In this document: in pieces, positions 47,398 to 58,173 of the stretch
Position numbering within the stretch: the stretch's first letter is position 1
Layout: the number at the start of each line of letters is the position of its first letter
DNA from: Septoria linicola
Lineage: Eukaryota; Ascomycota; Dothideomycetes; Mycosphaerellales; Mycosphaerellaceae
Direction: 5' to 3'
NCBI GenBank assembly: GCA_024114885.1
Contig: CP099425.1
Coordinates: 1,674,001 to 1,738,000 of the forward strand
DNA: 64,000 nucleotides
Notes under the pieces: model-generated
Told to the model about the DNA's origin: nothing
What the model saw: only the letters and a program-made list of their open reading frames with translations
Database searches by the model: none
Made by a program: the position numbers and the translations under genes

Positions 47398-48973
47398 ATG
47401 AGGTTATTACAATGGGCCTTGCTCGGCCTGACCAGCGTCGCTACTGCTGAGTCCAATTTGACATACGAATCGCGCAACATCCTCCCATCGACATTCGCGC
47501 CGCCCAAGCACTTCCGCAATGTGAATCTCGTGCGGAACATCAACCTGGAAAAGAGCTATCCGCGCGAGACGGTCAACGTCGTCATTGAGAACATTGATGA
47601 CAAGGCGCAGTCGGAGTACTATCTGCCCTTTGAGCAGGGCTTATTAGGCAGAGTGGGAGGATTGGAAGTCAAGGACAAGAAAGACGCCTCGAATACTGGC
47701 TTCCAGGTCGAAGTCGTAGGCATCGATCCTGCGAGGTAAGAACGATGCAGGGTGCAGTGCAGTTCTGATCAGTTCTGACCTGGCTACAGCACCACCGAGT
47801 TCTACAAAATCACCCTCCCCAAGCCACTTCCATCGAAAGAGCAGCAGACGCTCTCCATCACCTACTTCATCCTCGCTGCCCTCGACCCCGTCCCGGCCCA
47901 GATCCAGCAGAACGACAAGCAGTATGTGCTGCACAAGTTCTCTGCATATTCCCCGAGCGCCTACACGACTCTCAAGCAGAAGACAAAGCTCAAGCTGCCT
48001 ACGACCGATGTCCCCGATGTTGTCAAGCTCCCCGCTTCATTGAACGCAGAGGGCAAGGAGGACCCACAGAAGCAGGGATCGACATTCACATACGGCCCGT
48101 ACGACGAGCGCGAGGCAGGTGCCGTGCAGCAAGTCAGCATTCGCTACGAATTCACCAAGCCATTGACTCACGCCTTGTCGCTGGAGAGAGACGTGGAGAT
48201 CAGCCATTGGGGAGGAAATGTGGCTACTGAGGAGCGATACGTTCTCACCAATCGCGCTGCTACTCTCAAGAACCACTTCTCGCGTGTGCAGTGGGCTCAG
48301 CAAAACTACTACAACCCACCTTCGAGTGCCCTGAAGGAGCTCAAGTTCCCGCTGCTTGTAGGAAGCGTCGACCCATACTACACTGATGACATTGGTAATG
48401 TGTCCACCTCGCGATGGAGATCGAACCCGAGGGAGGCAAACCTGGAGCTGAAGCCACGATACCCACTGTTTGGAGGCTGGAACTACAAGTTCCGTGTCGG
48501 TTGGAATGGCCAGATCAAGAAGTTCTTGAGAATTTCTGGTGGCCGCTATGTGCTCAAGGTGCCTTTCTTCGAAGGACCAAAGCAGAATGAGGGCATTGAG
48601 TATGAGAGGATCGTGACGCGCATCATCCTGCCAGAAGGCGTGACGTGAGTACTTTGACTACCTACAGCAGGACAACATCTGACACTTGCGCAGCAACGTC
48701 CAATTCGAGACCAGCGTGCCTCTCGTCTCTAACACGACAGGTATGCACAAGACCTTCATGGACACCATCGGCCGCACCGAGCTCACCCTCACTGCCATCA
48801 ACGTCGTCGATGAGTTCAGGGATCGCGACCTGATCGTCACGTACGATTACACGACGCTCGCCATGTTGCGCAAGCCTTTGACCATCTTCAGCGGCCTGGT
48901 TGCCCTGTTTGTCACAGTATACGTTGTCGCCACTTTGGACGTCAGCATAGGGAAGAAGCAAAAGTCGAGCTAG
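47398..48973 (+). CDS. OST1: Oligosaccharyltransferase subunit OST1 (ribophorin I)
   Basis: Essential subunit of the ER complex that transfers the N-glycan to Asn-X-Ser/Thr, 490 residues, close to family length. Exons 47398-47735, 47790-48644 and 48694-48973. A signal peptide (MRLLQWALLGLTSVATA) leads into a lumenal domain with FRNVNLVRNINLEKSYPRET, LDPVPAQIQQNDKQYVLHKF, SIRYEFTKPLTHALSLERDV, EISHWGGNVATEERYVLTN and NPPSSALKELKFPLLVGSVD. One C-terminal membrane span (LTIFSGLVALFVTVYVVATL) and a short cytosolic KKQKSS tail follow, which is type I topology. The start was set by the signal peptide, although the frame stays open for 60 codons upstream. It diverges from the pseudouridine gene with 310 bases between starts. 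Confidence 0.92.
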
Positions 48974-49966
48974 ATGATGGCTAACATATAGACGAATGTA
49001 TTACATGCAAATGGCAAGCCAGCAAAGTCCTTTCCATTTTGGGGATGACCGGGGTGGTTCGACTGTCACTCAATCCGGATAAGGTCGTCTCTGTTGTTCA
49101 ATTTGACCTCCGAAAACCGCGGCAACATAGAACCAACAGAGGCAAAGAGAACTGAAAAGTTACCGATGTTTCAAACAGCCAGACCATCTAGAGAGCCGAT
49201 GGAGAGGCGCGTCGGTATTGATGCCTGGGATTCGGAGACAAAGACTGCTTGTCCAGAGTGACGGCGACCACTTGAAAAGCACGCTTTGCCTATGGAAGCT
49301 CGACAGAACAGTGTAGAGGACTACCGCTTCGGTCTCAATTGCTTACTTTGGAGCTGCTGAGCCCACATATATAGGAGGCTCGACAGAACAGTCTAGAGGA
49401 CCACCGCTGCGGCCTCAATTGCTCATTCTGGAGCTGCTGCGCCCATAGTGGGAGGAGGCTCGACACGCCCAAATGGAAAGTGTTCCCGAGTGGCTTCATG
49501 AGTGTGATGTGCAGCACGAGCTATCACGTTAGGCTTTGAACTGCCCCAGCCTTTCAAAACCCGTCCGCAGGAGGCCTTTCTGGTCATGGCAACACCTCCC
49601 AGCACCAATGGCATTGGCTGTTTCGACTTGCGTGCTCGTTCTCGGCGAGGTCGATTCCATATGGCTTGACTGTTGCAGCATGCCCTTTCTGATGGAACAC
49701 AGCACATTTGCCGAAGTCTTTGTGCATGCCTTCTGATTCTTGTCACCCATTCATGCGATCAAATGGAAATGAGGTCTTCGGAATGCGTTTTCCGTGGCCA
49801 GGATCATGCTGAAATCCACGCTTGGCCCGACCTTAATTCATTTCACGATCGAGACTCCTTTATAGATGACTGATCAGGACAACCGCCTGCTCGGTATCTT
49901 ACATAAACACCGTGCTTGCCATGCATTCGTCACTTGCGATCAAGACCCACTCCGCACGCGGCCATC
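48974..49966. other. Intergenic gap with a tandem repeat
   Basis: About 1 kb without a recognised gene between OST1 and the glucanase gene. It contains an 80-base tandem repeat (49294-49465). Confidence 0.5.
49294..49465 (+). repeat. 80-base direct tandem repeat, two copies plus a partial third
   Basis: Units begin GGAAGCTCGACAG or GGAGGCTCGACA at 49294, 49374 and 49454, an exact 80-base period. The first two copies agree at most positions (CAGAACAGT-TAGAGGA, CTCAATTGCT, GGAGCTGCTG). Confidence 0.85.
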
Positions 49967-51034
49967 ATGGGATTTATTCGCGGGGCTCTGCTTCTGGCAT
50001 CCATCTTTCTGGACATATGTGTCGCTCAGGATAACAGGACTTACCAAGGCTTTAACAGCGGCAACACTTTCACAAATTACGATGCGAAGTTCGAAGATGA
50101 TTTCGTACAAGAATTCAGCACCATGCAGAAGTTCACCGGTGCTGGTGTCTTCAATAGTGTTCGACTTTATACCAACATCCAAGCATACACAACATCTGAT
50201 GTCCTCTCCGCCATTCCTGCTGCGATCAAGACCAATACATCCATCCTGCTCGGGATCTGGTGTAGTGGAAGCAATAACATAACAAATGAGCTTACAGCTC
50301 TTACCAAAGCGATTGATGAATACGGAGAAGACCTCGCAAACGCTGTTCTTGCCATCTCAGTCGGAAGCGAAGACTTATACCGCCTCTCAGATGTTGGTAT
50401 CAGGCAAAACGCTGGCGTAGGCGCAGGTCCAAAAGATATCGTCAAGTTCATCGACGACACCCGCAAGGCTATCGAGGGAACAGTACTAGCCGACAAGCCA
50501 GTCGGATACGTTGACACATGGCGATCGTGGGTCAACGAGTCCAACGCCGAAGTCATTGAAGCCGTCGACTTCCTCGGCGTAGACATATACCCCTTCTTCG
50601 AGAACGACACCACCATCACGCCCGGCTACGTCAACACTTTCGACAACGCAGTCCCCATCTTCGACGACCGTTATCAAAAGACCCTCAATGCTTCCCAAGG
50701 CAAACAGGTATGGGTCACAGAAACCGGCTGGCCATACAAATCCGAAGGTCCTGCGTGGGGAGAATCTGTCGCTTCGGTGGAGAACCAGAGGGACTACTGG
50801 CGCGCTGTGGGATGCTCGGAGCTGTTTGGCCAGGTTAATACGTGGTGGTATACACTGAGAGATGCCAACCCTGAGAGCAAGCAGAACTTTGCTATTACGG
50901 ATGCGAAGGTGGAGAATTCGACGTTTGATTTGAGCTGTGCGGCTGGTGCGTCGAATGAGGTTGTGTATGAGAATAGTGCTCGACGAGCACCGAGGAGTGT
51001 CTTTGGACTGGTTAGGGCTTTATTAAGGAGGTGA
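49967..51034 (+). CDS. GH17 glucan endo-1,3-beta-glucosidase, secreted
   Basis: Cell-wall beta-1,3-glucan hydrolase or transglycosylase, 355 residues, no intron. A signal peptide (MGFIRGALLLASIFLDICVA) is followed by a GH17 barrel: YQGFNSGNTF, FNSVRLYTNIQAY, LLGIWCSG, AISVGSEDLYR (acid/base Glu in the family position), VDFLGVDIYPFFEN and QVWVTETGWPYKSEGPAWGE (nucleophile Glu). WWYTLRDANPE matches the end of the fold. Several N-x-S/T sites lie in the lumenal-facing sequence. The C terminus has no clear GPI signal: it ends in a basic stretch (RRAPRSVFGLVRALLRR). An upstream Met (49916) would spoil the signal peptide and was not used. Confidence 0.88.
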   Translation: MGFIRGALLLASIFLDICVAQDNRTYQGFNSGNTFTNYDAKFEDDFVQEFSTMQKFTGAGVFNSVRLYTNIQAYTTSDVLSAIPAAIKTNTSILLGIWCSGSNNITNELTALTKAIDEYGEDLANAVLAISVGSEDLYRLSDVGIRQNAGVGAGPKDIVKFIDDTRKAIEGTVLADKPVGYVDTWRSWVNESNAEVIEAVDFLGVDIYPFFENDTTITPGYVNTFDNAVPIFDDRYQKTLNASQGKQVWVTETGWPYKSEGPAWGESVASVENQRDYWRAVGCSELFGQVNTWWYTLRDANPESKQNFAITDAKVENSTFDLSCAAGASNEVVYENSARRAPRSVFGLVRALLRR

Positions 51035-51323
51035 GGAGATGGACAAAAGGGTTGTTAGCAGTAGTTGTTTGCCTTCGCAGTAGCAAACTATAGCGAGGAA
51101 GTATTAAGTCTTGCCGCTGCTCGCTGCCGACTGACTGATGCAACACAGATGACCGAATTTACGGACTCAGCACTGACTATACTACCTCATCTGATTCATA
51201 TATGTATATTTACACGCAGACTTCAGCGCCGATCTTCCGACCGTGGGACGAGCCAGCGTGATGTCTTACTCCCTCTCGCCGCCTCTCCGCCCTGCGCCGC
51301 CGTCCACGCCACTCAACATCAAG

Positions 51324-51551
51324 ATGGATCCCGCCAATCTCTCGGTCGTGGAGCGAGCTAGTGTAATGTTTGGCGAGAGACTGTCTGACTTTACTAGCGA
51401 TTATAGAGGTGGGTATATTGACTTCATCATCAAATGCGGCGAGGAAGCCTGGGCTCTCCACCGTGTGAGCTTGGCCACCAGTTCAGAGCAAATGAGACAG
51501 GCGGTCAATATTGTACACCCGACCACAGAATTCTCTGACATGTGCTGCTGA
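51324..51551 (+). pseudogene. BTB/POZ-domain fragment
   Basis: The frame reads MDPANLSVVERASVMFGERL, then YIDFIIKCGEEAWALHRVSL, which follows the first strand and helix of a BTB domain (usually G.YSDL.I.CG...F.VH..VL). It ends after about 75 residues at TGA-TAG. The following 150 bases contain a possible continuation (EGVLDDDPTT) in another frame. It is probably a broken or partly spliced BTB gene. Confidence 0.45.
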
Positions 51552-52399
51552 TAGTGTCGCTGTGGGAAGGGAGTGAAGGGGTCTTAGATGATGACCCGAC
51601 TACGAGCGTCGTACCGCCACCACGGCAGAGCGCGTTCACGGGTCTCCGGCCTTGGAAGATACCAGGGCCATCTTTGCGTCCCAAGTGGACATCGTCAGCG
51701 TAGCTTTAGCTCACGTTGCGGAGGAGAAATGAGAGAAGGATGGTGTTGCGCCAGGGGTGAACGACGTGAGCGCACGTATAGGAATGTTGCGGCAGGCGGC
51801 TCGACAGAGGACAGTGAGGGAGGAGTGGAGGGAGGCGTGACTTTTGGTTTCTAAGATGTATGGCTAACGCTGGGAGGAGGTCCTTCCAGTGCTCGAGGTT
51901 GCAAGAGACGCTACGGAGAGGCAAGCGGGTACATGGTCATGGGCCAACAAAAAAGACGAATCTTGAGCTGGGAAGCCTGAGAGGAATGGTCATGATCAGC
52001 ACCAAGAATCAATAAGTGGCGATGACTACCTCTCTCGCGATGAGTGATTGACTGATCAATGGCCAGTTGTGCTTATGGCACCGTGGTCGGCGTGTCTTGT
52101 GTCGGTGTCGACAAGGTACCAGGGGACCAATGTTGACCCACGTGGATAAGCATTTTACTGGCCCTAGTCTTCAAGCACTTTCATATCGCCGTGCTGTACA
52201 GTAAATCGCTAGGGAAAGCCTGATACAGTGCAGCTATCATGTAGACGTGCTTATAAGCAGTTCTATCACTACCCATGCAGAGGCCGACACAGGCAGCCAC
52301 AGTACCCGTCCAGGCATGCAGCTCCCTTCTCTCCAACTTATGAGACAACTACCCGCTACTGGCCACGATCTGAAGCGCGTCTATACCTGTGAGCAAACA
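51552..52399. other. Intergenic, possible remnant of the BTB gene at the left
   Basis: No complete gene seen. The first 250 bases may hold decayed coding sequence. Confidence 0.4.
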
Positions 52400-53668
52400 C
52401 TAGGCCAGCCCCAACCAATTCTCCTCCAAGTACTCTTCCAGTTGCTGGCCTACACTCATCGCCAACCCGTCAACCATGATCGCCACGAGTTGAAGCCGGA
52501 CCCATCTCGTTGCTGTATCTCCCGTGCTCTGTCCAGCCTCATTTTTGAGCATCAGAACCTTGCGACTGTAGTTCGGTATTCTCCCGAGGATTGCCCATAC
52601 CCCATCAGTCCACAGTCCGGCATAGAGCTTGCGACACTTGTCTGTGGCCTTTGCGTTGTCGGAGACGACATCGAGCACGGAGATGATGAGGCCGAAGCCC
52701 ATAGCGGCTACAACAGAGTAGCTGAGCCCAATAAATGCAAGCAGCGGTACGCAAATTGGAAGCAGAATGCGGCTGACAAGGAGCATTTCGAGCGCTGTAT
52801 CAACGTCGTTGTAGAGCTGCTCTGAAACTGTGGTGAAGCAGGACTTGACAGTGTCAAGACTGTCGATCAGAGTCTGCATAATGCATACCAGCATCTTTCC
52901 GAGGCCTAGCTTGAACGCACCGACCGCAAGCCAGAAATTGACATACCAAATCAGGAGATGTCTGCTAAGCAGCACGATCGAGTCTGGGAAGTATGGCGGC
53001 AAGCAACTGTCCAAGGGGCACATTCCAGTTGAAGACATCGCGTCATCGACCAGATGGATGATGGAGCCAGTTGATATGCTTCCATCGCCGAGGGCATCGT
53101 ATCTGGCTGCCAGGAAGGTAGCTGAGAGGGCGAGGGCTGATGTCGCGATCAAGAATAGAAGAGCATTGAGAACGAGCGTGTGGTTGATGCGTCGTGCTCG
53201 AGTGCTCTTGGTGCGGTTCGCTACTCCTCGTATGTCGAAGCTGAGGAGAATGAGTATGAGCAGAGCGCTGACAGCCAGAAATAGAAGCGGGCTGGCTACT
53301 TGCTCGCGAAGCCTGCTGACCTGGTACAAGAGACCAGTGATGAAGGTGAAGTTCAGCAGAGCCTGAACTTCTACGAGCTTAGCAACAGCCGCACGTTCGG
53401 TGACTCTGATGCTGATGATCATATCGATAATATCCATCTCCGCCTCGATGATCTCTGGTACGTTGTTTGCGACATCTGACTCCCATCGCTCAGAGAGAGT
53501 CTTCGAGGTAAGGGTTCCCGAAGAAAGTGTGTTCTCGTCTAGATGCGCAGCACCAAAGATGTCGTAGTCGCTGTCGTCGAACTCGACGTGCTGCGCATCA
53601 GCTCTGAGAATTGGCGTGTTGGGTAGAGGAGGAAGTGGCTCGTAGCCGTCCTCGAAGGTTGGGTCCAT
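52400..53668 (-). CDS. Multispan membrane protein, unrecognised
   Basis: Intronless protein of 422 residues from MDPTFEDGYEP (12 codons further upstream are also open). The N-terminal 75 residues are acidic and probably cytosolic. Hydrophobic spans follow near VASPLLFLAVSALLILILLS, LVLNALLFLIATSALALSAT, LLIWYVNFWLAVGAFKLGLG and ILLPICVPLLAFIGLSYSVV, with an amphipathic helix region before the last. A lumenal or outside loop carries paired cysteines (GMCPLDSCLPP). I do not recognise the family. The length, absence of stops and coherent topology support a real gene. Confidence 0.7.
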   Translation of the reverse strand: MDPTFEDGYEPLPPLPNTPILRADAQHVEFDDSDYDIFGAAHLDENTLSSGTLTSKTLSERWESDVANNVPEIIEAEMDIIDMIISIRVTERAAVAKLVEVQALLNFTFITGLLYQVSRLREQVASPLLFLAVSALLILILLSFDIRGVANRTKSTRARRINHTLVLNALLFLIATSALALSATFLAARYDALGDGSISTGSIIHLVDDAMSSTGMCPLDSCLPPYFPDSIVLLSRHLLIWYVNFWLAVGAFKLGLGKMLVCIMQTLIDSLDTVKSCFTTVSEQLYNDVDTALEMLLVSRILLPICVPLLAFIGLSYSVVAAMGFGLIISVLDVVSDNAKATDKCRKLYAGLWTDGVWAILGRIPNYSRKVLMLKNEAGQSTGDTATRWVRLQLVAIMVDGLAMSVGQQLEEYLEENWLGLA

Positions 53669-54516
53669 TGTGAGGAGGCATCTTAAGTCTAAAGGAGACC
53701 TCAACTCCTTTCAAAGTGACTTTATAAGGACTCGGTTTTGTAGACAAAGCATGTGGGTATGAGTAGCAGTCGGATAGTGTGTCGAGGTCCAATTAATCTT
53801 GTAGAAAGCTGAGCTTGCGCTAAGAAGTGAACCAAGATTTGGAAAGGTCTGTGCGTTCACACATGCTAATCAGCCACATGAAAGTGCTTGCTCACTTTCG
53901 TGTATCCATCGACTACTAATGAGCCTCCGTCATCGAAGGCTTCTCACACGAACCGCAAACCTCAACGCATCCAAAGGCACCCGCTCGCTCTGTCGACCGC
54001 AGCGCAAGCAGCGCTTAACACAGATTCGGAGGAGTCAGTTCGAGTGTTCTTGAGTAGTACACACAGAGTCGCAGATCAGGATCGAGGATGCGGAGGATTT
54101 AGCGACCCGCTCAACGAGAGGGAGTTCCGACTACATCAGAATCAGCGATACAGGCAGGCGAGCAGAAAAGAAGGCTGAAATTGAGTGCAGTTCCTGAAGC
54201 CCGGCTCGACATTTCGCAATTGCTGCAAGTGGTTTCCTATAGATCCGAGCGCGCTCAGAAGCGACTGCTACGCTGATATGCTGCGTTTGAGCAGCTATTC
54301 CAGACAGCAGCTGTTGGCACACTGCCATACCAGGAAGCGCCAAAGCCATCTCTCCGCGTATCGGAGAATTTGGACTGCATGTAGTGCCTTTCGCCCTGAT
54401 CACAGGCTGCGCAGTCCTGGGGCGGCGACCACACGGCATGGGCTCGACCTCGTTACCAATCTGAACGCTCGCGCGTTACATCTAATTATCCAAGTTCATT
54501 GCCACATCACTATTCT
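53669..54516. other. Intergenic, promoter side of the membrane protein gene
   Basis: About 850 bases. One 96-codon frame on the plus strand lacks motifs and was not accepted. Confidence 0.4.
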
Positions 54517-54950
54517 TCACCCACCGCCCTGCTTCTTCTCCCACTCTTCAGGTGTAAAGCACTTCGGCGTCCATGCATGAATAGCAGCAATCTCGGCCTT
54601 GAGAGTGCTATTGACCAGTCTGTGCCGTGCGAGAGTCGTCTTCTTTGCAAACTGTGGTGAGACGATGATGGCTTCGTACATCTGCCCACAACCGCCTGCT
54701 GCTTGTCAGCACACCACGTCTCGCACAGAGCAGCTCTATTGATGCAAAGCGTACCCGACAGATCTGCGATATCTACATGCACTGCTCCCAGCTTCTCCTG
54801 CAGTGTCGCCTGCAGCGTTTGCGGCGTCACTCCTGACGTGAGCTGGTTCTGCTCGGCCTCGACATCGGTTCGTGCGCTCATGACGAAGTCCTTTTCCCGT
54901 TGCCCGGTCGTGGTGGTGCTGGCACGTTGTCTTTTCATCTCGGACGACAA
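54517..54950 (-). CDS. BolA-like protein
   Basis: Small protein of 124 residues that in its family partners with monothiol glutaredoxins in iron-sulfur cluster handling. Exon 1 (54950-54755) and exon 2 (54695-54517) are joined across a 59-base intron (GTACGC..CAGCAG), restoring the core: TLQEKLGAVHVDIADLSG, then GCGQMYEAIIVSPQFAKK, TTLARHRLVNSTLKAEI and AAIHAWTPKCFTPEEWEKK. The RHRLVN helix with its invariant His is the BolA hallmark. SGGCG resembles the mitochondrial BolA3 branch, while the TPEEWE tail resembles BolA2, so the branch is uncertain. The N-terminal 25 residues are Arg/Thr-rich and could target mitochondria. It diverges from the NIF3-like gene with 146 bases between starts. Confidence 0.85.
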
Positions 54951-55096
54951 GATAGCTGCAGATGATGCAGTGATGCGACGTTATCTTATCTGATCATCGC
55001 GCAGAAAGTCTATTGGCCGCTAACTAACGCCAGTCGCTGTGATGTTGCTCGGCGCGTCACCTATTCCCAATATGCTTGCTCTCATCCATTTGATAC

Positions 55097-56447
55097 ATGT
55101 TCGCCCGAAGAGCCTACAGCAAAATGGCTCAATCCGCAGTGGCCTCGCCGTACAGCAGGGCTGTCGTCAATGCGATGCGCCGGCTGTATCCTGAAGCATT
55201 GGCCGACAAGAGCTTCGACAACACCGGGCGTAGGTCAATATATGGAAGCTATGGAGACATACGTACTCACATCACACAGTCCTACTCGAATCGCCATTCG
55301 ACCCCCTTCGCCGCCAGATGAACTCAGTTCTGCTTACAGTGGACCTCACAAAAGCAGTGGCCGATGAAGCCATTGAGCGACAGGACTCGATCATTGTTGC
55401 CTATCGTACGTGCTGTGGCCTGCAACATCCAGCATATCAGTCTGACTAGAGCTGAAGCGTAGATCCTATCATCTTCAGAGGTCTCAAGAGCTTGACTTTG
55501 GCAGACTCGCAGCAGCAGACTCTCCTTCGCCTGGCAGCAGAGGGCATTAGCGTCTACAGCCCTCACACCGCTATCGATTGTGCCGCTGGTGGGCTGGGTG
55601 ACTGGCTCGCCGACATCGTCACGGGCACTCCAACCAACCCTGACGAGCTGGAGAACTTGTCCGATGCCTCTCCAGAAAAGTCGCCCACGAAGCAGACTCC
55701 TGCACAAACGCCCGCAGCCGACACGGGATCCAAGCCTTCATCGCTGCAACGCCCCACGTACATGCTGCAACATCATCCGTCGCAGCTCGATTTGAATGAT
55801 CGTGCCTTGAAGATGGGCGGTTCGGGGCATAAGAGATATCCTATAACCAAAGCCTCAGTCGAGGGACACCCAGGTGCAGGCATGGGTCGCATCATCCGCT
55901 TCACTGAGCCAGTCCCATTGCTCGAAATCATCGACCGCATAGGTCTTGGTATGGGAAGCCCTAAAGGCTTTCCCATCGCTGTGCCACAAGGCAAGCAAGC
56001 CTCGGACATGATGATCAGCTCGATCGCACTGTGTGCTGGATCCGGAGGCGGCCTCTTCTCGCAAGCAGAAAAGAACGGCGAAGACGTCGATCTTTACTTT
56101 ACTGGAGAGCTGTCACATCACGAGGCCCTTGCTGCTATTGAGAAGGGCAAATGTGTAGTAATGCTATTCCATTCAAACACCGAGCGGGGTTTCCTGCACA
56201 GTGTGTTGAAAGGACAGCTGGAGAGGACTGTCGGAGAAGAGGTAAGTGCCAACATCATTGGCCGTATTTGTGGCACTTATGCTAATGTGTCTTTGTGCAG
56301 TGGGAGAAAATCCGCTGCGAGGAGCGTGGCAAACAGAACCTGAGTGAAGACTACTTGGAAGTGCTCAACGATGAGAGCAATGAGATTCATGTCAGTGAGG
56401 TCGACCGAGATCCATACGGCATCATGATCTCGAAGGATGAGATATAA
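55097..56447 (+). CDS. NIF3-like protein (GTP cyclohydrolase I type 2/NIF3 family)
   Basis: Member of the NIF3 family of dinuclear metal proteins, 394 residues. Exons: 55097-55229, 55280-55405, 55463-56241 and 56301-56447. Splicing restores the conserved N-terminal blocks: LADKSFDNTGLLLESPFDPL, then SIIVAYHPIIFRGLKSLT. SVYSPHTAIDCAAGGLGDWL (metal-binding His and Asp) follows in exon 3, and the C-terminal metal block reads LYFTGELSHHEALAAIEKGK. Between the two halves sits a low-complexity insert of about 60 residues (KSPTKQTPAQTPAADTGSKP) expected to be disordered. The exact biochemical role of the family in fungi is not settled. A few basic residues precede the domain (MFARRAYSKMAQ), compatible with mitochondrial import. 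MAQSAVA ten codons in is an alternative start. Confidence 0.88.
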
Positions 56448-56757
56448 TACAGATTCAACTAAACGGCCCCCAAGCGAGATCCTGCTCAGGGTGAGAAGAG
56501 CCCAAGATGGCTATTTATGCCCTGCGCGTGTCGTTCTTGCTACGCAATCTACTACAGTGTGCTTGGTGTCTTCTAACAGGGGCCTCAGGGATCTCCAGCT
56601 GCGTGGGTCACTTAGCGTGCAGCTTATAACCTCTCTTTTAGGATCTGCAACAAGAAGAACATCTTAATCTCCAGGCTCTACAAGACAATTCCCCACCTTA
56701 GACTCATACCACTCTCTGCTACTCTCGACGGTATTTGTCCCTTCGCAAACACACGTC
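56448..56757. other. Intergenic
   Basis: About 310 bases between the NIF3-like stop and the stop of the proposed secreted-protein gene. Nothing identified. Confidence 0.4.
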
Positions 56758-57176
56758 TCACGCTCTCGGCCCCCAAATCCCACTATCCTGCCGCAGTGGC
56801 TTCTTCAATCCTAGTCCTGGCGCAAACTTGGACGGCTCGGAAGTGGCATGGAAGTTTTTGCCGTTTGCCCACTCGCCGAGAGCTGCAGGACTTCCTGGCG
56901 CTGGCTTGCGGCCTGGAAATATCTTCTTCGCAAGTCTGCACAAGGCGCCAAATCGAGGTACAGCCTCTCGCCGTTCTAGATCATGCGACGCAATCCAGGT
57001 ATCTACATTGTCGGCGCGTAGTGCCTAGGGAAGAGTGAGAGTCAGCAAGCAGTCACGTTTTTGGCTATATGGATCAACCATGGCAGGAGGCCGGCATTGT
57101 TCTGCGACACTGGGGCAGCACCTGCCGATGTCGCCAATAGGAGGAGACCGGCGGAGAGTAGTGTGCTGAACTGCAT
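56758..57176 (-). CDS. Putative small secreted protein
   Basis: Exon 1 (57176-57111) encodes a clear signal peptide, MQFSTLLSAGLLLLATSAGA. Joining it at CCA|GTGTCG to an acceptor CCCTAG at 57025 leaves an 86-base intron with a GCTGAC branch site and continues in frame as ALRADNVDTWIASHDLERRE to a stop at 56758. The mature part, about 90 residues, is basic, Pro/Gly-rich and has a single Cys. An ERR site might be cut by a Kex2-type protease. An alternative donor would make an intron of only 32 bases, which is too short. No family recognised. Confidence 0.4.
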
Positions 57177-58173
57177 CTTGTTTGGCGGTTCAAGTATGCG
57201 TGTTCGAGAGGGTAAGATACCGACAAGAAGATCAGTGAGCCACTCCTGAAATGTCAGCCGAGATGCTGAAGCACTTCTACGTTTGGCTCTAGGCCTACCA
57301 GGTGGCAATGCCTCGACAGACCATTACAGACTCTGTGGGATATTCATAGGCCGCCATGATTACCCCGAATGATGACTGATCTTTGATCAGCATCGGTGCT
57401 CGTACATTCTCCAAGCATATTGCGCATTTCTTGCTTACGCGATTTGAACGGCATATTCGCCGAATGTCGTTGGCGCCAGGCAGGGCAGTAGAGCCACGTC
57501 TGTATTGGGATACCCGTTGACCTGGTTGAAGCAGAAGAGACCCTAACTCATGATCTGGTGGTCAAGACTTCGCGAAGAGAGCGTATTTCGTCATATTCCT
57601 GCTAGGTAGTATATGGAAGGTTCTCCGTCGTGTGCAAAGATATCCGCTGGCGAGACTGTCCGCTGTCCGCTGACGCAGCACCTGCTCGTAGAGCTGCTAG
57701 CTAGCGCTACACTATCTGGTTTCGTCTGGAAATGTAGCAGGCGAGGTGGCACGAGAGTACTGCGTATTGACATGTATTTGTACAAAAATTATGGACAAGC
57801 CACAAGATTCTCAAGCTCAGGGCTTGGCTGTGACAGATCCTGGATTTCGCTGTACAAGTCGACGCTTAGCTTCGTCAGTTCGATTCGGCTTGCAGTCCCC
57901 TTGACTTGTGTACACCACTTGCAATGAGAGGAGGGTTCGACTTAAAGAACGAACAACAGGCTGGAAGGAAATGCTTCACGTGCGAACGCGTATCTCTTGG
58001 CGCGCCTGCCAAAGTTTAAACTGAGGGGCGAACCTTTCACGCGTCTCACATCTGCAGCTGCCGCTCTCAGTGACATGTTCCAATGTACATTACTCAAAAC
58101 GTTCACGCGACCGCATCCATCAACTCCGAGGTCCTTTTCTCACTTCTGTGCCTACTTCACATCAGCGAAGATA
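57177..58173. other. Intergenic between the secreted-protein and RecQ genes
   Basis: About 1 kb. A 104-codon plus-strand frame (57613-57927) has no motifs and was not accepted. The in-frame extension before the RecQ start (57997-58173) may be untranslated leader. Confidence 0.45.

Noticed and set aside
57025..57056. A 32-base intron in the secreted-protein gene
   Set aside because: It is too short for these fungi. The 86-base alternative keeps the frame and has a branch site.
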